This document shows positions 9,227 through 20,200 of a stretch of DNA of 26,732 nt, in pieces. Source of the DNA: a virus; the IMG/VR virus record IMGVR_UViG_3300023174_000569, positions 1-26,732 of that record. One strand, given 5' to 3'. A program made the position numbers and the translations under genes. Under the pieces are notes generated by a model. The model was given only the letters and a program-made list of their open reading frames with translations. It searched no databases and was not told where the DNA came from. Each line of letters starts with the position of its first letter. The stretch's first letter is position 1.

Positions 9227-11263
9227 TTATATCATCAATATTTGAATATTATTTCGTTCAATATTATTGAAATATCCTCCATTTAAATTATATTTTTTAT
9301 TATTATAGTCTATCCCATCAATTTTTAATAGTCCATTAACCCATAAAAGATGTTTTTTGGGGTAAATTTTAAAACTATCACTTATATTATTGCCAGTAAT
9401 CTTTTCGGTATAGGAATCTTCTAAAATCAATAATTTCTTATTATTAATATCGAAGTCAAAATAAATTGAATTTCCAATTTTACCGTAGTCTTTATGTTCT
9501 ATTAATTTTAATCCATCTAGAAATACATTATACTTATTAAAGTACGATAAATCTATACCAGTATTAGATATGTATTTATTTACTGTATAATCTGCGAAAT
9601 ATAGGCTTTTTGAATTTAATTTTTTAATTATATTAATATATTCATATTTTCTAATATTTGGCATATCTACATAGCCAGAATAAGAAAACCAATTTGAGAC
9701 AGATATTTCGTCGGGGTTACTCACATTTTCACTAGATCCATATATTGGCATATTATTACCAATAATTGTCCATCCAGAATTATTAGTCCAACGTATAAAA
9801 TAGTTACTTTCATTAATTGAGGCATATAAAGTTTTTTTAGTAACAGGTACAGGTATGCCATTTATGTATCTATTATAATTGTAGATACCACTCTCTATAT
9901 ATGAGCCATTTACCTTGGATTCTTTTTTCGCGCCAGAAACAAATATCATTTGTTTTGCTCCAGAAATTTTAAGAGAATTTAATCCTGTGATAAAATCTTT
10001 GACAACTCTACCATTATAAAAAATGTAATTCAAATCATCTGGTAAATAATTTAATCCAGAGCCAGTATATATATCTGAACGAACATCATCTTCATAAGTT
10101 TGAATTTCGTATAGATCTCCAGTGTTTGTTAATAAATCCTTTATATTATAATCAGAATAATTATTAAATAAATTTGTATCATACATTGGATATATCTTTT
10201 GATTTGTAAAATCTTCGGTTATTTGCTCTTCGGCAGAGTATTCTATCTTATATCCAGTTAAAGCTCCAGTGACTCCAGACAAAACGTAAATATTACAATT
10301 TGAATTATCTCCGCAATTTGTATTTATAGTTTCTTGAATAACCCTATCATATCTAATTATACCAGTTCCTATTATTCCAGTTGGGTTAACTTTACCGCTG
10401 TAGTATATTTTATAAGGATCAGGAGTCAAATTTATTCCTGAATAAAGCTCGCCAGTTTGACCTACTATTTTTGTTAATCTCAATAATTGATTTTCATTTA
10501 AAATTTGATTAATAACAATTACGTCCTTTAATACTCCAGAAAATCCAGTATGCATATTTTTTATAAAATTTACTTTATTGCCAATATACATTTCTTTAGT
10601 TATGTCATCATAATTTTGATTTATTTTTAATTCATTGTATATAAATGTATTTGTGTTGACGTCGGGTTGAATCAAATTAATTCTATTATTTTTTAAAGAT
10701 AAGCATATAATGTTTTTGTCTGGTAAAGAATCCTTAACAAAAGATTTATTATACTCAACAATTCCGCTTTTTTGTCCAGAAAATTCTATTAACATATCAT
10801 TTTTATCAGTTAAACTTACAGAATAAGAGAACTGATCGGTTGAAGACTCGGGCGAGCAAAAATCAAAAAGAACTTTATTTTTACCAATTAAATTAGTGTT
10901 TGCGTAATTATTACTTACTTCATTTTCAAAATGCAATAAAATAGTTTTTTGTCCAGAATTTAATCTTTGATTTAATTTCAAAGAATTATTTGCATCAAAT
11001 AAACCAGACCCACTCAAGTCGCTATATTTATAGCAAGAAGTGAATACTGAAGGATGATATTCATCAAATATAAAATTTCCAGAAACATTTGAGCCAAATT
11101 GTGTTTCGTTTGGATAAACGCTATTTTTTACAATTGATCCAGATACATTTATAAAATTTATATGAGAGTAAAATCTATCTAAATTTATACCTTCTCCGCT
11201 TAAAAAATTAGAAATAAAATTTGTATTCATTTTATAAAGGTAATCCTGTAATGCTTCCACCAT
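9227..11263 (-). CDS. Tail fibre/tip protein with LamG-like domain
   Basis: A 678-residue protein if started at 11263. That ATG has no SD and overlaps the upstream gene by 32 bp. The next ATG (11230, residue 12, MNTNFISNF) lies one base after the upstream stop and may be the true start. Residues ~75-265 look like a LamG/concanavalin-type lectin domain, ending in a ...YIGNK...GFSGVLKDVIVINQILNENQL pattern (split here for brevity). Residues ~435-540 hold a W/Y module (FIRWTNNSGWTII) shared with the 1439-residue protein. The C-terminus has two copies of a fibre-type motif, VFLDGLKL...DY and LLWVNGLLKIDGIDY, like the (V/L)xxNGxxLxxxxDY motif of many tail fibres. About 28 SG/TG dipeptides occur. 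Probably a carbohydrate-contacting tail tip or fibre component. Confidence 0.75.
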   Translation of the reverse strand: MVEALQDYLYKMNTNFISNFLSGEGINLDRFYSHINFINVSGSIVKNSVYPNETQFGSNVSGNFIFDEYHPSVFTSCYKYSDLSGSGLFDANNSLKLNQRLNSGQKTILLHFENEVSNNYANTNLIGKNKVLFDFCSPESSTDQFSYSVSLTDKNDMLIEFSGQKSGIVEYNKSFVKDSLPDKNIICLSLKNNRINLIQPDVNTNTFIYNELKINQNYDDITKEMYIGNKVNFIKNMHTGFSGVLKDVIVINQILNENQLLRLTKIVGQTGELYSGINLTPDPYKIYYSGKVNPTGIIGTGIIRYDRVIQETINTNCGDNSNCNIYVLSGVTGALTGYKIEYSAEEQITEDFTNQKIYPMYDTNLFNNYSDYNIKDLLTNTGDLYEIQTYEDDVRSDIYTGSGLNYLPDDLNYIFYNGRVVKDFITGLNSLKISGAKQMIFVSGAKKESKVNGSYIESGIYNYNRYINGIPVPVTKKTLYASINESNYFIRWTNNSGWTIIGNNMPIYGSSENVSNPDEISVSNWFSYSGYVDMPNIRKYEYINIIKKLNSKSLYFADYTVNKYISNTGIDLSYFNKYNVFLDGLKLIEHKDYGKIGNSIYFDFDINNKKLLILEDSYTEKITGNNISDSFKIYPKKHLLWVNGLLKIDGIDYNNKKYNLNGGYFNNIERNNIQILMI

Positions 11264-12668
11264 AATATTCTATTGTATAAGAAAAAGTTTTATTCACAGG
11301 GTCATAAGATTCTGTGTCTGTAATTAAACCTACCCCGCCTGCGCCTGGCTTGACACCTGGTGACCCTTTGAATTCTCCCTGGACTTTGGTTTTAGCGAAA
11401 GTGTTTGCTTGAAAATCTTGCAAAATATAACCTCGAAGGCTTAAATTAGGTTTAATTATTGGTATCGATATGTCTTCTGTGACCGTATATTTTCCATCAG
11501 CATATCCTCCTGGGATATTTTTATCAGTAAAACTAGCCGAAACTACAAATGTATTTTTGTCTTTATTAATCACTTTTTCAGAAGATATAATCTTAAAATT
11601 TTCTCCAGCAATCGCTTTAAGGTTAATTTGATTTAGTAAGTTTTCACTATTAGATAGTCTTTCTAATTGGTGTCCTCTGGCGAGGACCTCTGCGGATATG
11701 TTTTTATTTGTAATTTTATATATATTATCATATTGTTCTGATATGTTATATCTTATATATGGGTTTGGTAAATTTATATTATCAAAATTAAAATTATAAC
11801 TTATTGTTTTTTCACTTTTATCAGATTGAATATTATAAGAAATAGGTATAGGATTAAAATATCCGCTATATGAGCCAGAAACAATTTGAGCAGGGTTTAT
11901 GGAATTTTTAATTACATCAAAATTTTCATTCCTACCAATAGAAAATTGACCCTGCAAATTTATTTTTAAAGCAACGTCTTTAACTCCTGAAGAGATATCT
12001 ATAGAGTATCTATTAATTCCGCCAGAGATAGATTTACTAGAGCTATCCCCAATATAAGATTCTTCAATAGAATATGAAGACTGCAAACGATTTATGCTCT
12101 CTCTTACAGAAAATAAATTAAAATTTATGTTTTGGTAGGCTGGAATATTATTTAACCCAGTCAAATTTTTAACATAATTTATAGCATTGTCTAAGGCATT
12201 AGATTTATAAGAATTATTACTTATTCCTACGGCCGAAATAGCATGGCTTAAATTTATGGTAAAATCTTTATTTAATTGAAAATCAAAATCATTTTTAGGG
12301 TTTATAACCGAACCTTTAAGATCAGATGATTTTAAATTGATTGTGTAATCCAGGATTTTATTATAATTGCTGTCTGCAAAAGAAATATTAACTACTTGAA
12401 CGTTATTTTTTTCGTATATAGATTCATAAGAATTAGCAGAATTTAATTCTAAAATTTCAAATTGTTTGAAATTTTTTGAAAAAATGTCTATCAAATTTTT
12501 TTGAGATATTTGCAAGCTTTGAAAGTCGCCAGTAAGTTGTCCTTTTAATGTTATTTGATCTTCTATACCCCAAGATTTATTTAAATATAAATTTTCACTT
12601 TTTATTTCTACAATAGGAGTAGGTAGTCCTAAAGTTTGATTATTGTATTTAATGATATTGTTGTTCAT
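11232..12668 (-). CDS. Tail protein, paralogue of its upstream neighbour (distal tail, function unknown)
   Basis: A 478-residue protein whose ATG overlaps the upstream stop in an ATGA-type junction (12668-12665), implying translational coupling. It is beta-rich with a segment order matching the upstream 517-residue protein: ITLKGQLTG near residue 38, a strand such as NVQVVNISFADSNYNKILDYTI, then LNKDFTINLSH, then a helix NAINYVKNLTGL. The C-terminus contains GSPGVKPGAGGVGLITDTESYDP and ends YYGGSITGLPL. There is no cysteine-rich or catalytic region. The pair lies directly after the tape measure, where distal-tail or tip scaffold proteins are usually encoded, so a structural role in the tail tip is inferred. 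It could also be a minor tube-decorating protein. I recognise no named family. Confidence 0.65.
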   Translation of the reverse strand: MNNNIIKYNNQTLGLPTPIVEIKSENLYLNKSWGIEDQITLKGQLTGDFQSLQISQKNLIDIFSKNFKQFEILELNSANSYESIYEKNNVQVVNISFADSNYNKILDYTINLKSSDLKGSVINPKNDFDFQLNKDFTINLSHAISAVGISNNSYKSNALDNAINYVKNLTGLNNIPAYQNINFNLFSVRESINRLQSSYSIEESYIGDSSSKSISGGINRYSIDISSGVKDVALKINLQGQFSIGRNENFDVIKNSINPAQIVSGSYSGYFNPIPISYNIQSDKSEKTISYNFNFDNINLPNPYIRYNISEQYDNIYKITNKNISAEVLARGHQLERLSNSENLLNQINLKAIAGENFKIISSEKVINKDKNTFVVSASFTDKNIPGGYADGKYTVTEDISIPIIKPNLSLRGYILQDFQANTFAKTKVQGEFKGSPGVKPGAGGVGLITDTESYDPVNKTFSYTIEYYGGSITGLPL

Positions 12669-14218
12669 ATTGCTTGATCAAATTGAGCGCTTACGTTCCC
12701 TTCTGAATCATAACTGTATGTAGCTTTTGTTAAATACGCAGCAGAAGATGAAGTATAATTAATCTCTTTAAAGAGCAAACTTGAATCACTAGCTCTACCG
12801 CTGGGAATTACAGCTTTAATTTTAGTAGAAATTTGTCCAAGTTTATTTTTGCTAGAATTAATTTTAGAAATTTTCTTAGGAAAAATAAATTCTGTTATAA
12901 TTTCCGTAGGCCTATCAATGTCAGTACTTACAGACAAAAATGTTACTGGACTATTTGGCCGATAGTAAATATTATTTGTAGAAGTTATACTGTACTTAAA
13001 TAAGTTATCATAATTAGTTCCTGTATGTAATATGGTATAACTATTATTATAGCTTTTAATTAATTGATAATTAGATTTTCTTGAATTAATTACAGAAGTA
13101 GGAAAATAAATTGTTCCAGTATCTCCTATAACATAAACCTCTCCATTTTCAACTGTTTCAATTTCGCCTATGTTATTTGTTTTTGAATTTACTTCATAAT
13201 TTAAAAAATAACCACCATAATAAGTTATATCATTAACATAAGAAACAGAATAGTCTATTTTTTCTTCAAAAATATTATTCTTTTTGGACATTATATAAGG
13301 CTTTAAGTTTAATTGAGCAAACAATGTGCCAATATTATATTTCAAAGAATAGTCGCTAAATAACCCAGAGCATCTACTGTATGAATTAGATATTTCGTTA
13401 TTAAAAATATTATTTTTTTGTAAATCTGTTAGATTTTTTGTCAAAAAATTGATAGAAGCATCCTCTTGTACGTTTGTTTTACCAAAATTATCATTTGCTA
13501 AAACATGTTTATATCCAATAGAATAATCTCCGCTATAATTCTTATCTATTTCTATTGATTTACCAAAAGAAAAAGAATTTTCTATTAGATCATATTTTTC
13601 TGATGATGTATTTTTTTTATTTTTTAATGTATTATAATATCCAGAATATTCTCCAAGCAAACCCAAATTAATTGTGTCATTTAATATTCCAGAAGCTAAA
13701 TTTTTAATCTTTGTAATTAAATCTTCGTTTTCACCACTACGCGCAAGTTTAATATTTAAGTTGTGGTTGTAATTATACTTACTATTAGTATAGTTGAAAG
13801 TAAAATTCTCATCTAAATTCAATATTTTTTCTTTTATAGATGGTATAAAATTTCCATAATAATCCCCAGATAATCCACTTAAATTACTTTGTTCTATGAT
13901 TTCTATATCGTATTTATATTCTCCAAATAATATTGGGTCTTTTTTATCAAAAGTGACGGCCTTAATCCTTCCATAGCCTAAATTATATCCATTTATTGTT
14001 ATGGATTGCAAATCTCCAGAGGCAGAGGCTGTTATACTTTTTATATCATTGAAATAGTCTTTTACTCCAGCTGCATCCTTATTTAAACCTTTATAATCTA
14101 ATATGCCTTGCAAGCTTATATTTTTAACTGTATTTAAAATAAAATCATTATTTTCAGATCCATATTTTTTATCTAAAGAGTATCCAAGTAAAGTTGCATT
14201 ATCAAAATAATAAGCCAT
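12665..14218 (-). CDS. Distal tail protein, function unknown (first of a paralogous pair)
   Basis: A 517-residue protein starting with ATG at 14218, four bases after the tape measure stop. The end of the tape measure (CTAGGGTAA) supplies an AGGG SD. Segments are NISLQGILDYKG near residue 33, GRIKAVTFDKKDPILFGEYKYDIEI near 82 (shown as family evidence; the key residues are the alternating aliphatic/aromatic strand), LDENFTFNYT near 134 and LITKIKNLASGIL near 165. These match in order the neighbouring 478-residue protein. The C-terminus (KEINYTSSSAAYLTKATYSYD) is strand-rich. There is a single visible cysteine and no transmembrane segment. Position directly after the tape measure is typical of the distal tail protein or tip ring. 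A Dit-like role is possible, but I see no diagnostic motif. Confidence 0.65.
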   Translation of the reverse strand: MAYYFDNATLLGYSLDKKYGSENNDFILNTVKNISLQGILDYKGLNKDAAGVKDYFNDIKSITASASGDLQSITINGYNLGYGRIKAVTFDKKDPILFGEYKYDIEIIEQSNLSGLSGDYYGNFIPSIKEKILNLDENFTFNYTNSKYNYNHNLNIKLARSGENEDLITKIKNLASGILNDTINLGLLGEYSGYYNTLKNKKNTSSEKYDLIENSFSFGKSIEIDKNYSGDYSIGYKHVLANDNFGKTNVQEDASINFLTKNLTDLQKNNIFNNEISNSYSRCSGLFSDYSLKYNIGTLFAQLNLKPYIMSKKNNIFEEKIDYSVSYVNDITYYGGYFLNYEVNSKTNNIGEIETVENGEVYVIGDTGTIYFPTSVINSRKSNYQLIKSYNNSYTILHTGTNYDNLFKYSITSTNNIYYRPNSPVTFLSVSTDIDRPTEIITEFIFPKKISKINSSKNKLGQISTKIKAVIPSGRASDSSLLFKEINYTSSSAAYLTKATYSYDSEGNVSAQFDQAI

Positions 14219-14222
14219 TTTT

Positions 14223-17200
14223 TTACCCTAGATTATACTGATCATTAGACCTAAATTTGTATGGACTTGGATTTGAATTAGTATTATTTTTTATAGCTTC
14301 ATCAACAAAATCCTTGATTTTAGCAAAAATGTCAGTTTTTATTTCGCTTAACTTTTCTTCCATAGCGTTCTCTAATGTTGCCTTAGTTTTTTCAAGATCT
14401 GTTTCGTCTATTTTAATAGATAAGCCACTTCCCTCTAAGCTGACTTTTACCTGACCATCTATAGATACTGGAGAAACATCTACCTTACCATTTAAATTCT
14501 TGGTCTCCTCAGAACTACCGTCTCCAGCACCTTGGCTCTGTTTTAATGAATCATATCCATTTTTAATTGCATTTCTAATACCTTCGCTTCCAGAACCTTC
14601 TTGGTCGTTTGTTTTTTGCAAAAGTTGTAAAATATTGGCTAACCTATCTAGCTTACCATCTACGCTCATATTGAGCTGCCTACTTTGATCTGGTGAAATA
14701 TTTGTTCCTCTTGGAGAGGGCCTATCGGTGCTTAATGTTTGATCTATAGTAGAAGGAATTATTCCTTTCGTTTCTATGGGAGAAATATTGGGCACGACAT
14801 CTTGTTGATTTTGTTGCTGTAATTCAATTGTTTTTTGACCTAATCTTTGCTGTAGATCTTGTATATCTCTAACAGTATTAAGCCAAGAATCAAAAGCCTT
14901 ATATGTTACGTCAGCAGTATCCAAGCCTGCTATCCCGTTTACCGCCCTTGAACCAATTGGGTTATTTTGATTTTTGAAATTTTCTTGCATTTCAGATAAT
15001 GATGGAATAGATTTATTATTCTTAATAGCCTCTTGGATAACTTGATTTATAACACCAAAAGCTTCAGGATTAGCTTTGGAAGCTTGATTACTCATCGAGC
15101 CAACTTGCGATTGTTTAAATTCTAAACTTTTTCTACTTATTTCTTGGCTGACTTTTTCATTTATATCTTTTATTGTCTTCTCTCCAGCTTTTTCTCTAGC
15201 GTCGGCAAATATGCGTGATTGGTCTAAATTTGATTTTCCAGAGCCTAAAGAAGAAGAAAATCCTTCTATCAGTTGCTGCATGGCGTTTTGTAAAGCTTGT
15301 TGGATTCCAGATCCTACTATATCTTTTTGCTGATCCTGAGATATTAATTTTAATAAATCATAAATTCCTTTAACGTCTGTACTTAATCCTTGCAAATTTA
15401 ACCCCATATTTTTGTTTGCGTCTGCAATTTTTAATTTTTCTGCTACTTGAATTCCAGCTATTGTACCAGCTTGAGATCTTCTACTTTTTAAAAATTCTAT
15501 CTGATTCATTTCGCTAGAACTTAAATTAGAATCAATATTTACATTCTTGCCTCTATTGAATGCGCCCCTTCTTATAGATTGAATTGCAGTATCAGCTTGA
15601 TATTTAATGTCGCTTTCTCTAGAGCTGACCATAGCTTCAATAAAACTATTAATTCCGCTAGATTTACTAGATAATTCGTCTGGTGTAAACCCACCAATTA
15701 AATCATATGTATTTGCTAATTGAGCTGTTCTGAAACCTGGCTTATTATAATTTGCGTCTGCATTTTCGAAAGCTGAATTTCTTTCTGCTGATAGATCATA
15801 ATTGCTCATTGCCCCTTGTCCACCAAAAGTTGAACGATAGACGTCTCTCGTAGCAATAGCTTTTTGGGCAGCGAGTTGAGCTTCTGCAATCCTATTAGCT
15901 TGATCAGTTTTTTGATTTAAATTTAAAAGGGCTTGAGTTTGACTGTTAAGCTCTGATGTAAATTGAGAATTTAAATCTGCTTTTTGACCAGAAGACATTT
16001 CTTGACCAATATTTCTATCAAACGCTTCCATTATGCTTTGTTTTAAGATTTCTGAAGGTTGGTTTTGATTTATTTTAGCAAAGTCAAGAGTCGCAGATCT
16101 AATTTTTTCTTCTCCAACTCCTTTTTCTCTAAGTTTGTCTAAATAATTTAAACCTTGGTCCATTAAAGATTTATTTGTGTTTGATTTTATTCCTTGCGCT
16201 TCATTTATAAAATCTTCATTTCTACTGGATTTTTCCATTCCATAATTTAATTTAGCTTGCTCAAACGGACTTAAAAATGGTTGCATATAATCTACATTTG
16301 CTCTAGCTTTCTCTAAACCTAAAGATCTTTGATTAGAAACATCTTGTTGTTGGTATCTTGTTTGGAAGTTATTAAAAGAAATTGCTGTTTTTGCTAAAGA
16401 ATCTAAAGACTGTTTAAAAGCTTCTACAGAAGATTTTGCGCGGTCTATAGCTTTTTTCTCTTCGTCTATTAATTTTTTCGCTGTTTCTCTAGCCTTTTCT
16501 GTGCTCTGTTGTACTTTGGCTGTTTCGCTGGAGTCTCTTCCCAATTCTATAATTTGAGCCCTTAACCTCTTAATATCTTCATCCGTAGAATTTCTTAGTG
16601 TTGATGATACTGTTTTATTTAATCCGTAATTTTTTTCTAAAGATGTTATGAACTGATTTTTATTCATGCGATTAAGTTCATCTGCTTTTTGAGGATTGAT
16701 GAAGTCTTTTTCGAATACTCCTCTTCCTGTTTCGCTAAAACCTTTTAATATCTCTGCAGCATCTTTTTTGCCTTGGGCGTCACTTCTAATAACTGTACCT
16801 TTTAATTTTTCTGTTACATTATCTATCATATCATAAAAACCATCTTGGATTTTTATGATTCCACCCTGTACTTTTGTCATTCCTAAAGCTCCAGCAAGAT
16901 TATCTGCTCCACCTAAAACTAATGATGGAATAAGATTAGTAGCCCTTCCTATGTTGCTACCAACTCCTTGTCCTCCTCCAGAGAGTCCTTTGTAATAATC
17001 TGATAAAAATTGAGGAACTGCACCTTTATCGTCTAGTCTAGACTGTAAATCAGTCGCAAAAGATAAAGAGCTTTGTTTTTGGATTAATTGTTTTTGTATT
17101 TTATTAATTTCTTCTTGCAATTCAACGTTATCTTGGATCGCTAATAACTGCATTCTATATGCTGATGGTATGTCTTTTGCGGCATTATTTAATTCTTTAT

Positions 17201-20200
17201 TTATTTTAATTAGATCTTCTGTTCTTGATTTTGGATTATTTCCTATGTCTTGCGCTTTTTGAAAAGTAGCTGAATATCTTTGGCTACTGTCTCCGAAAGT
17301 AGAAACATCGTTTTTAGCTTTATCCAGAGCTTCTGCGAGTTTTGGAGCTTTATCATTTAAAAAATGAGCAAGGCTATTTATTGCCCCAACTGCCCCTAGA
17401 GCTGCCCCAGCAAATAGACCAATTGGGCCTGGTATAATTCCCATTGCTGTGGTAGCGGCTCCAACGGATTGAGTCGCGGCGTCAATAGATTTGCTTAGTT
17501 GTTTGTTCTCTCCAGCAAAACTAGAAGCAAATCCTCCGACCATAGATAATCCAAAACTTGCAAATACTAATTTATTTTTAAAAGTTTGCATCTCTGTGGT
17601 AAGGCTTTCATCACTAAAGCCTTTTTGTAAAATATTTTTAGATTTTAAATAAGGCGGCTCTACATTAGATTTTTTCTCACCCATTGAAGTCAATGGACTA
17701 CTATTTGAAATAAGTTGATCAGATTTAGATCTTGCATTTTTTAAATTATCAGATATATTTTTTAAACTTATATCGCTATCTGATGAATTTTTAATCCAAC
17801 CATTTATTATATTAATGAATTGACCAATTTGTTTTTTAACTAAAACAAACCCTTCGGACATATCGAAGTTTGCTTTATTTATTCCAGACCTTAACGTTAC
17901 GTCTCTTTCTTCTGCATTTGAATTTAAAGCAAAATTAGGAATAAAATTACTTTTATAAATTTCTTTGCCACTTCCGCTTTTCATTAAATTACTTTTTGAG
18001 GCATTTTGCCCTTGATTTATGTGATCATTTTGTATAATTTTGTCTGCATTTGGTCCATATTTTGCAGTTTGTTTTGTGTTAGCTACAACTAATGAGCCTA
18101 AAGTATCTGACCATAAAACTTTTGGTTTCGCGCTTGGTTCAGCTTTTTTTTCTCGATTTACGGCATCTTCTAAAGCTGCAAAATTAGGTATAAATCCAGC
18201 AAAAGCATTTTTTTGATTTATAAATTTTAATAAATCTGGTCTTTCAGCTTTAAGTATTTTTAAAGCCATGCTCTTTCTATTATCACTACTATCAGAATTT
18301 TTAAAATCACCTGCGACTCCAACTGGCGAACCTGGAAAAAATAAAGGTAAATCTTTTGGTATTGAATTTATATCGAAAGCTCCAGTCGAAGAAGCTTTAA
18401 CGCTTTTACCAAACGCAGCTCTAAACGCTGACTCAAATATCCCTCCTATTGTACCTTCTAATGCTCCAGCTAGCCCTTCTGATTGACGTCTAGCATCTCC
18501 TATTGCTTGAGGCAAGTCAACAGGCGGACTTATTTTTCTAGTTTTATAAATGCTACTAGCAAAGTTTGTAATAGAATCGTTTATAGTTGTATCTAAGTTC
18601 TCTCTTAAGCTTTCTAGATTAAATCCAATAGAATTTTGATTAAATCCAACAATAGGAAATTGTACATCTATTGGAGGTTTTCCTTTGGGTCTAAATTCAT
18701 ATCCTTTTGAAGAACCTTGTTTTCTTAAAGCAAGTAAAGGTTTAGAAGAAGAAATAATATTTGATGCTTGTTGAGCAGCCAAAGCTTTTTTGTCTTTATC
18801 GCTCATGTACCCTGCTTGAGCTGCGTCTTCTGCGCTTATAGTTTTTGATTTAATTGCTGAAGGTATTTGGGAAGCAGAAAATCTTCTTCCACCAATATTG
18901 TAGTCCGCAAAATTAGGAATAAAACCTTCGTTTGCATAAGGGTCAAAACCATGTATTCTTTTAAAATTATTTTTATATAAGTCTCCAGCTTTGCTATTTC
19001 TTGGTGGTAAAATCGCTTCCTGTTCAAAACCTGGATATTTTACAATCGATTCAGCGTCATTATAAATAATTTCTCCTTCATTTTTTAAATTTTTTCTTTT
19101 TACTTTTCCTGCTTTATAACCGCCTAGAGATGCGCCAATAATTTCTGAAGCATGCCCAACGTCGTTAAAATTAGGTATATATCCAAAAGATTTATTCTTC
19201 TCTAATACTTTATTGGAAACAATTAAATTTTGAAGAGGCCCAGCCTTCCCAATCCCAACCCCTGCCGCACCTAACGATTTGGCTAGCGTTCCCGCCAAAG
19301 CTAACTGCTTTTGCATTGAAATAGTTTCTTGTTCTATTAAGCTTAATATTTCTCTATGTACTGCTGCAACATCTACATTACCTTTAGCAATTTGTTGAAC
19401 TAAAGCGGGATTCTTAGACATGATATTTATAACTTGAGATTGAATTTGGGCTTGCTCACTAGAAGCCGTATTCATTCCTGATAAAGTTTTAAAAGCGTCC
19501 GCAGAGAATTTAGTTAATCTTTCAAAAATTTTGTAAATGCCTAAAGTCGCTAAAACAATTCCTGGTCCACCCAAAAAATTACCAATGCCCTTAGCAATTC
19601 CTTCTCCTATCTTGGCTCCTATACCGTCTCCATTATTACCAGAGAAAGCAAAAGTTTCTAAAACTCCATTTAAACCACCAAGAGATTTTTTAAGAGCTGG
19701 TCCTAAAGATAATCCACCTATATCTGATGCAGCCTTAGTTAAGTTTGCAAAAGTTTTATTTAACCCTGCAGATAATGTCGTATTTAACTCTTCATTTCTT
19801 TTATTTGCTTCATCTGTAGCACCTTCAGATGTTGATAATGCTTGATTAAATACAGAATACTCTTTCGATAAGTCACTTAAAGCAGCTTTTAAAATATTGA
19901 TTTGGAATACACCACCAACTAATTCTGCCGTCTGAGATTTTTGAGTTCCAGATAATCCTTCAAATTTTGTTGATAGTTCACCTAAAATTTGTATTAATGG
20001 AGCAATATTTCCTTCGGCATCTCTAGTCTTAACTCCAAGTTCATCTAAAGCATTTAAAACTTCTGGTCTTTGTAATCTTGTAAAAATTGTTTTAAATGAA
20101 TTTCCAATAACTGCGCCACCTCTAGCTGTGATTTGTTGAGCAGAAGTAACTAAAGCTACGAGCTCATCTAATCCAACGCCAGCATCTTGCGCAGAACTAC

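Noticed and set aside
18836-19027. A 63-codon minus-strand frame within the tape measure in another frame
   Set aside because: It overlaps completely with the tape measure frame, which has continuous protein-like sequence through the region including the IPNF motif.
19537-19845. A 102-codon plus-strand frame opposite the tape measure
   Set aside because: It is Pro/Ala-rich, lies antisense to a clearly coding gene, and has no SD or own promoter. It is the mirror of the tape measure's codon bias. The other plus-strand frames are rejected for the same reason.
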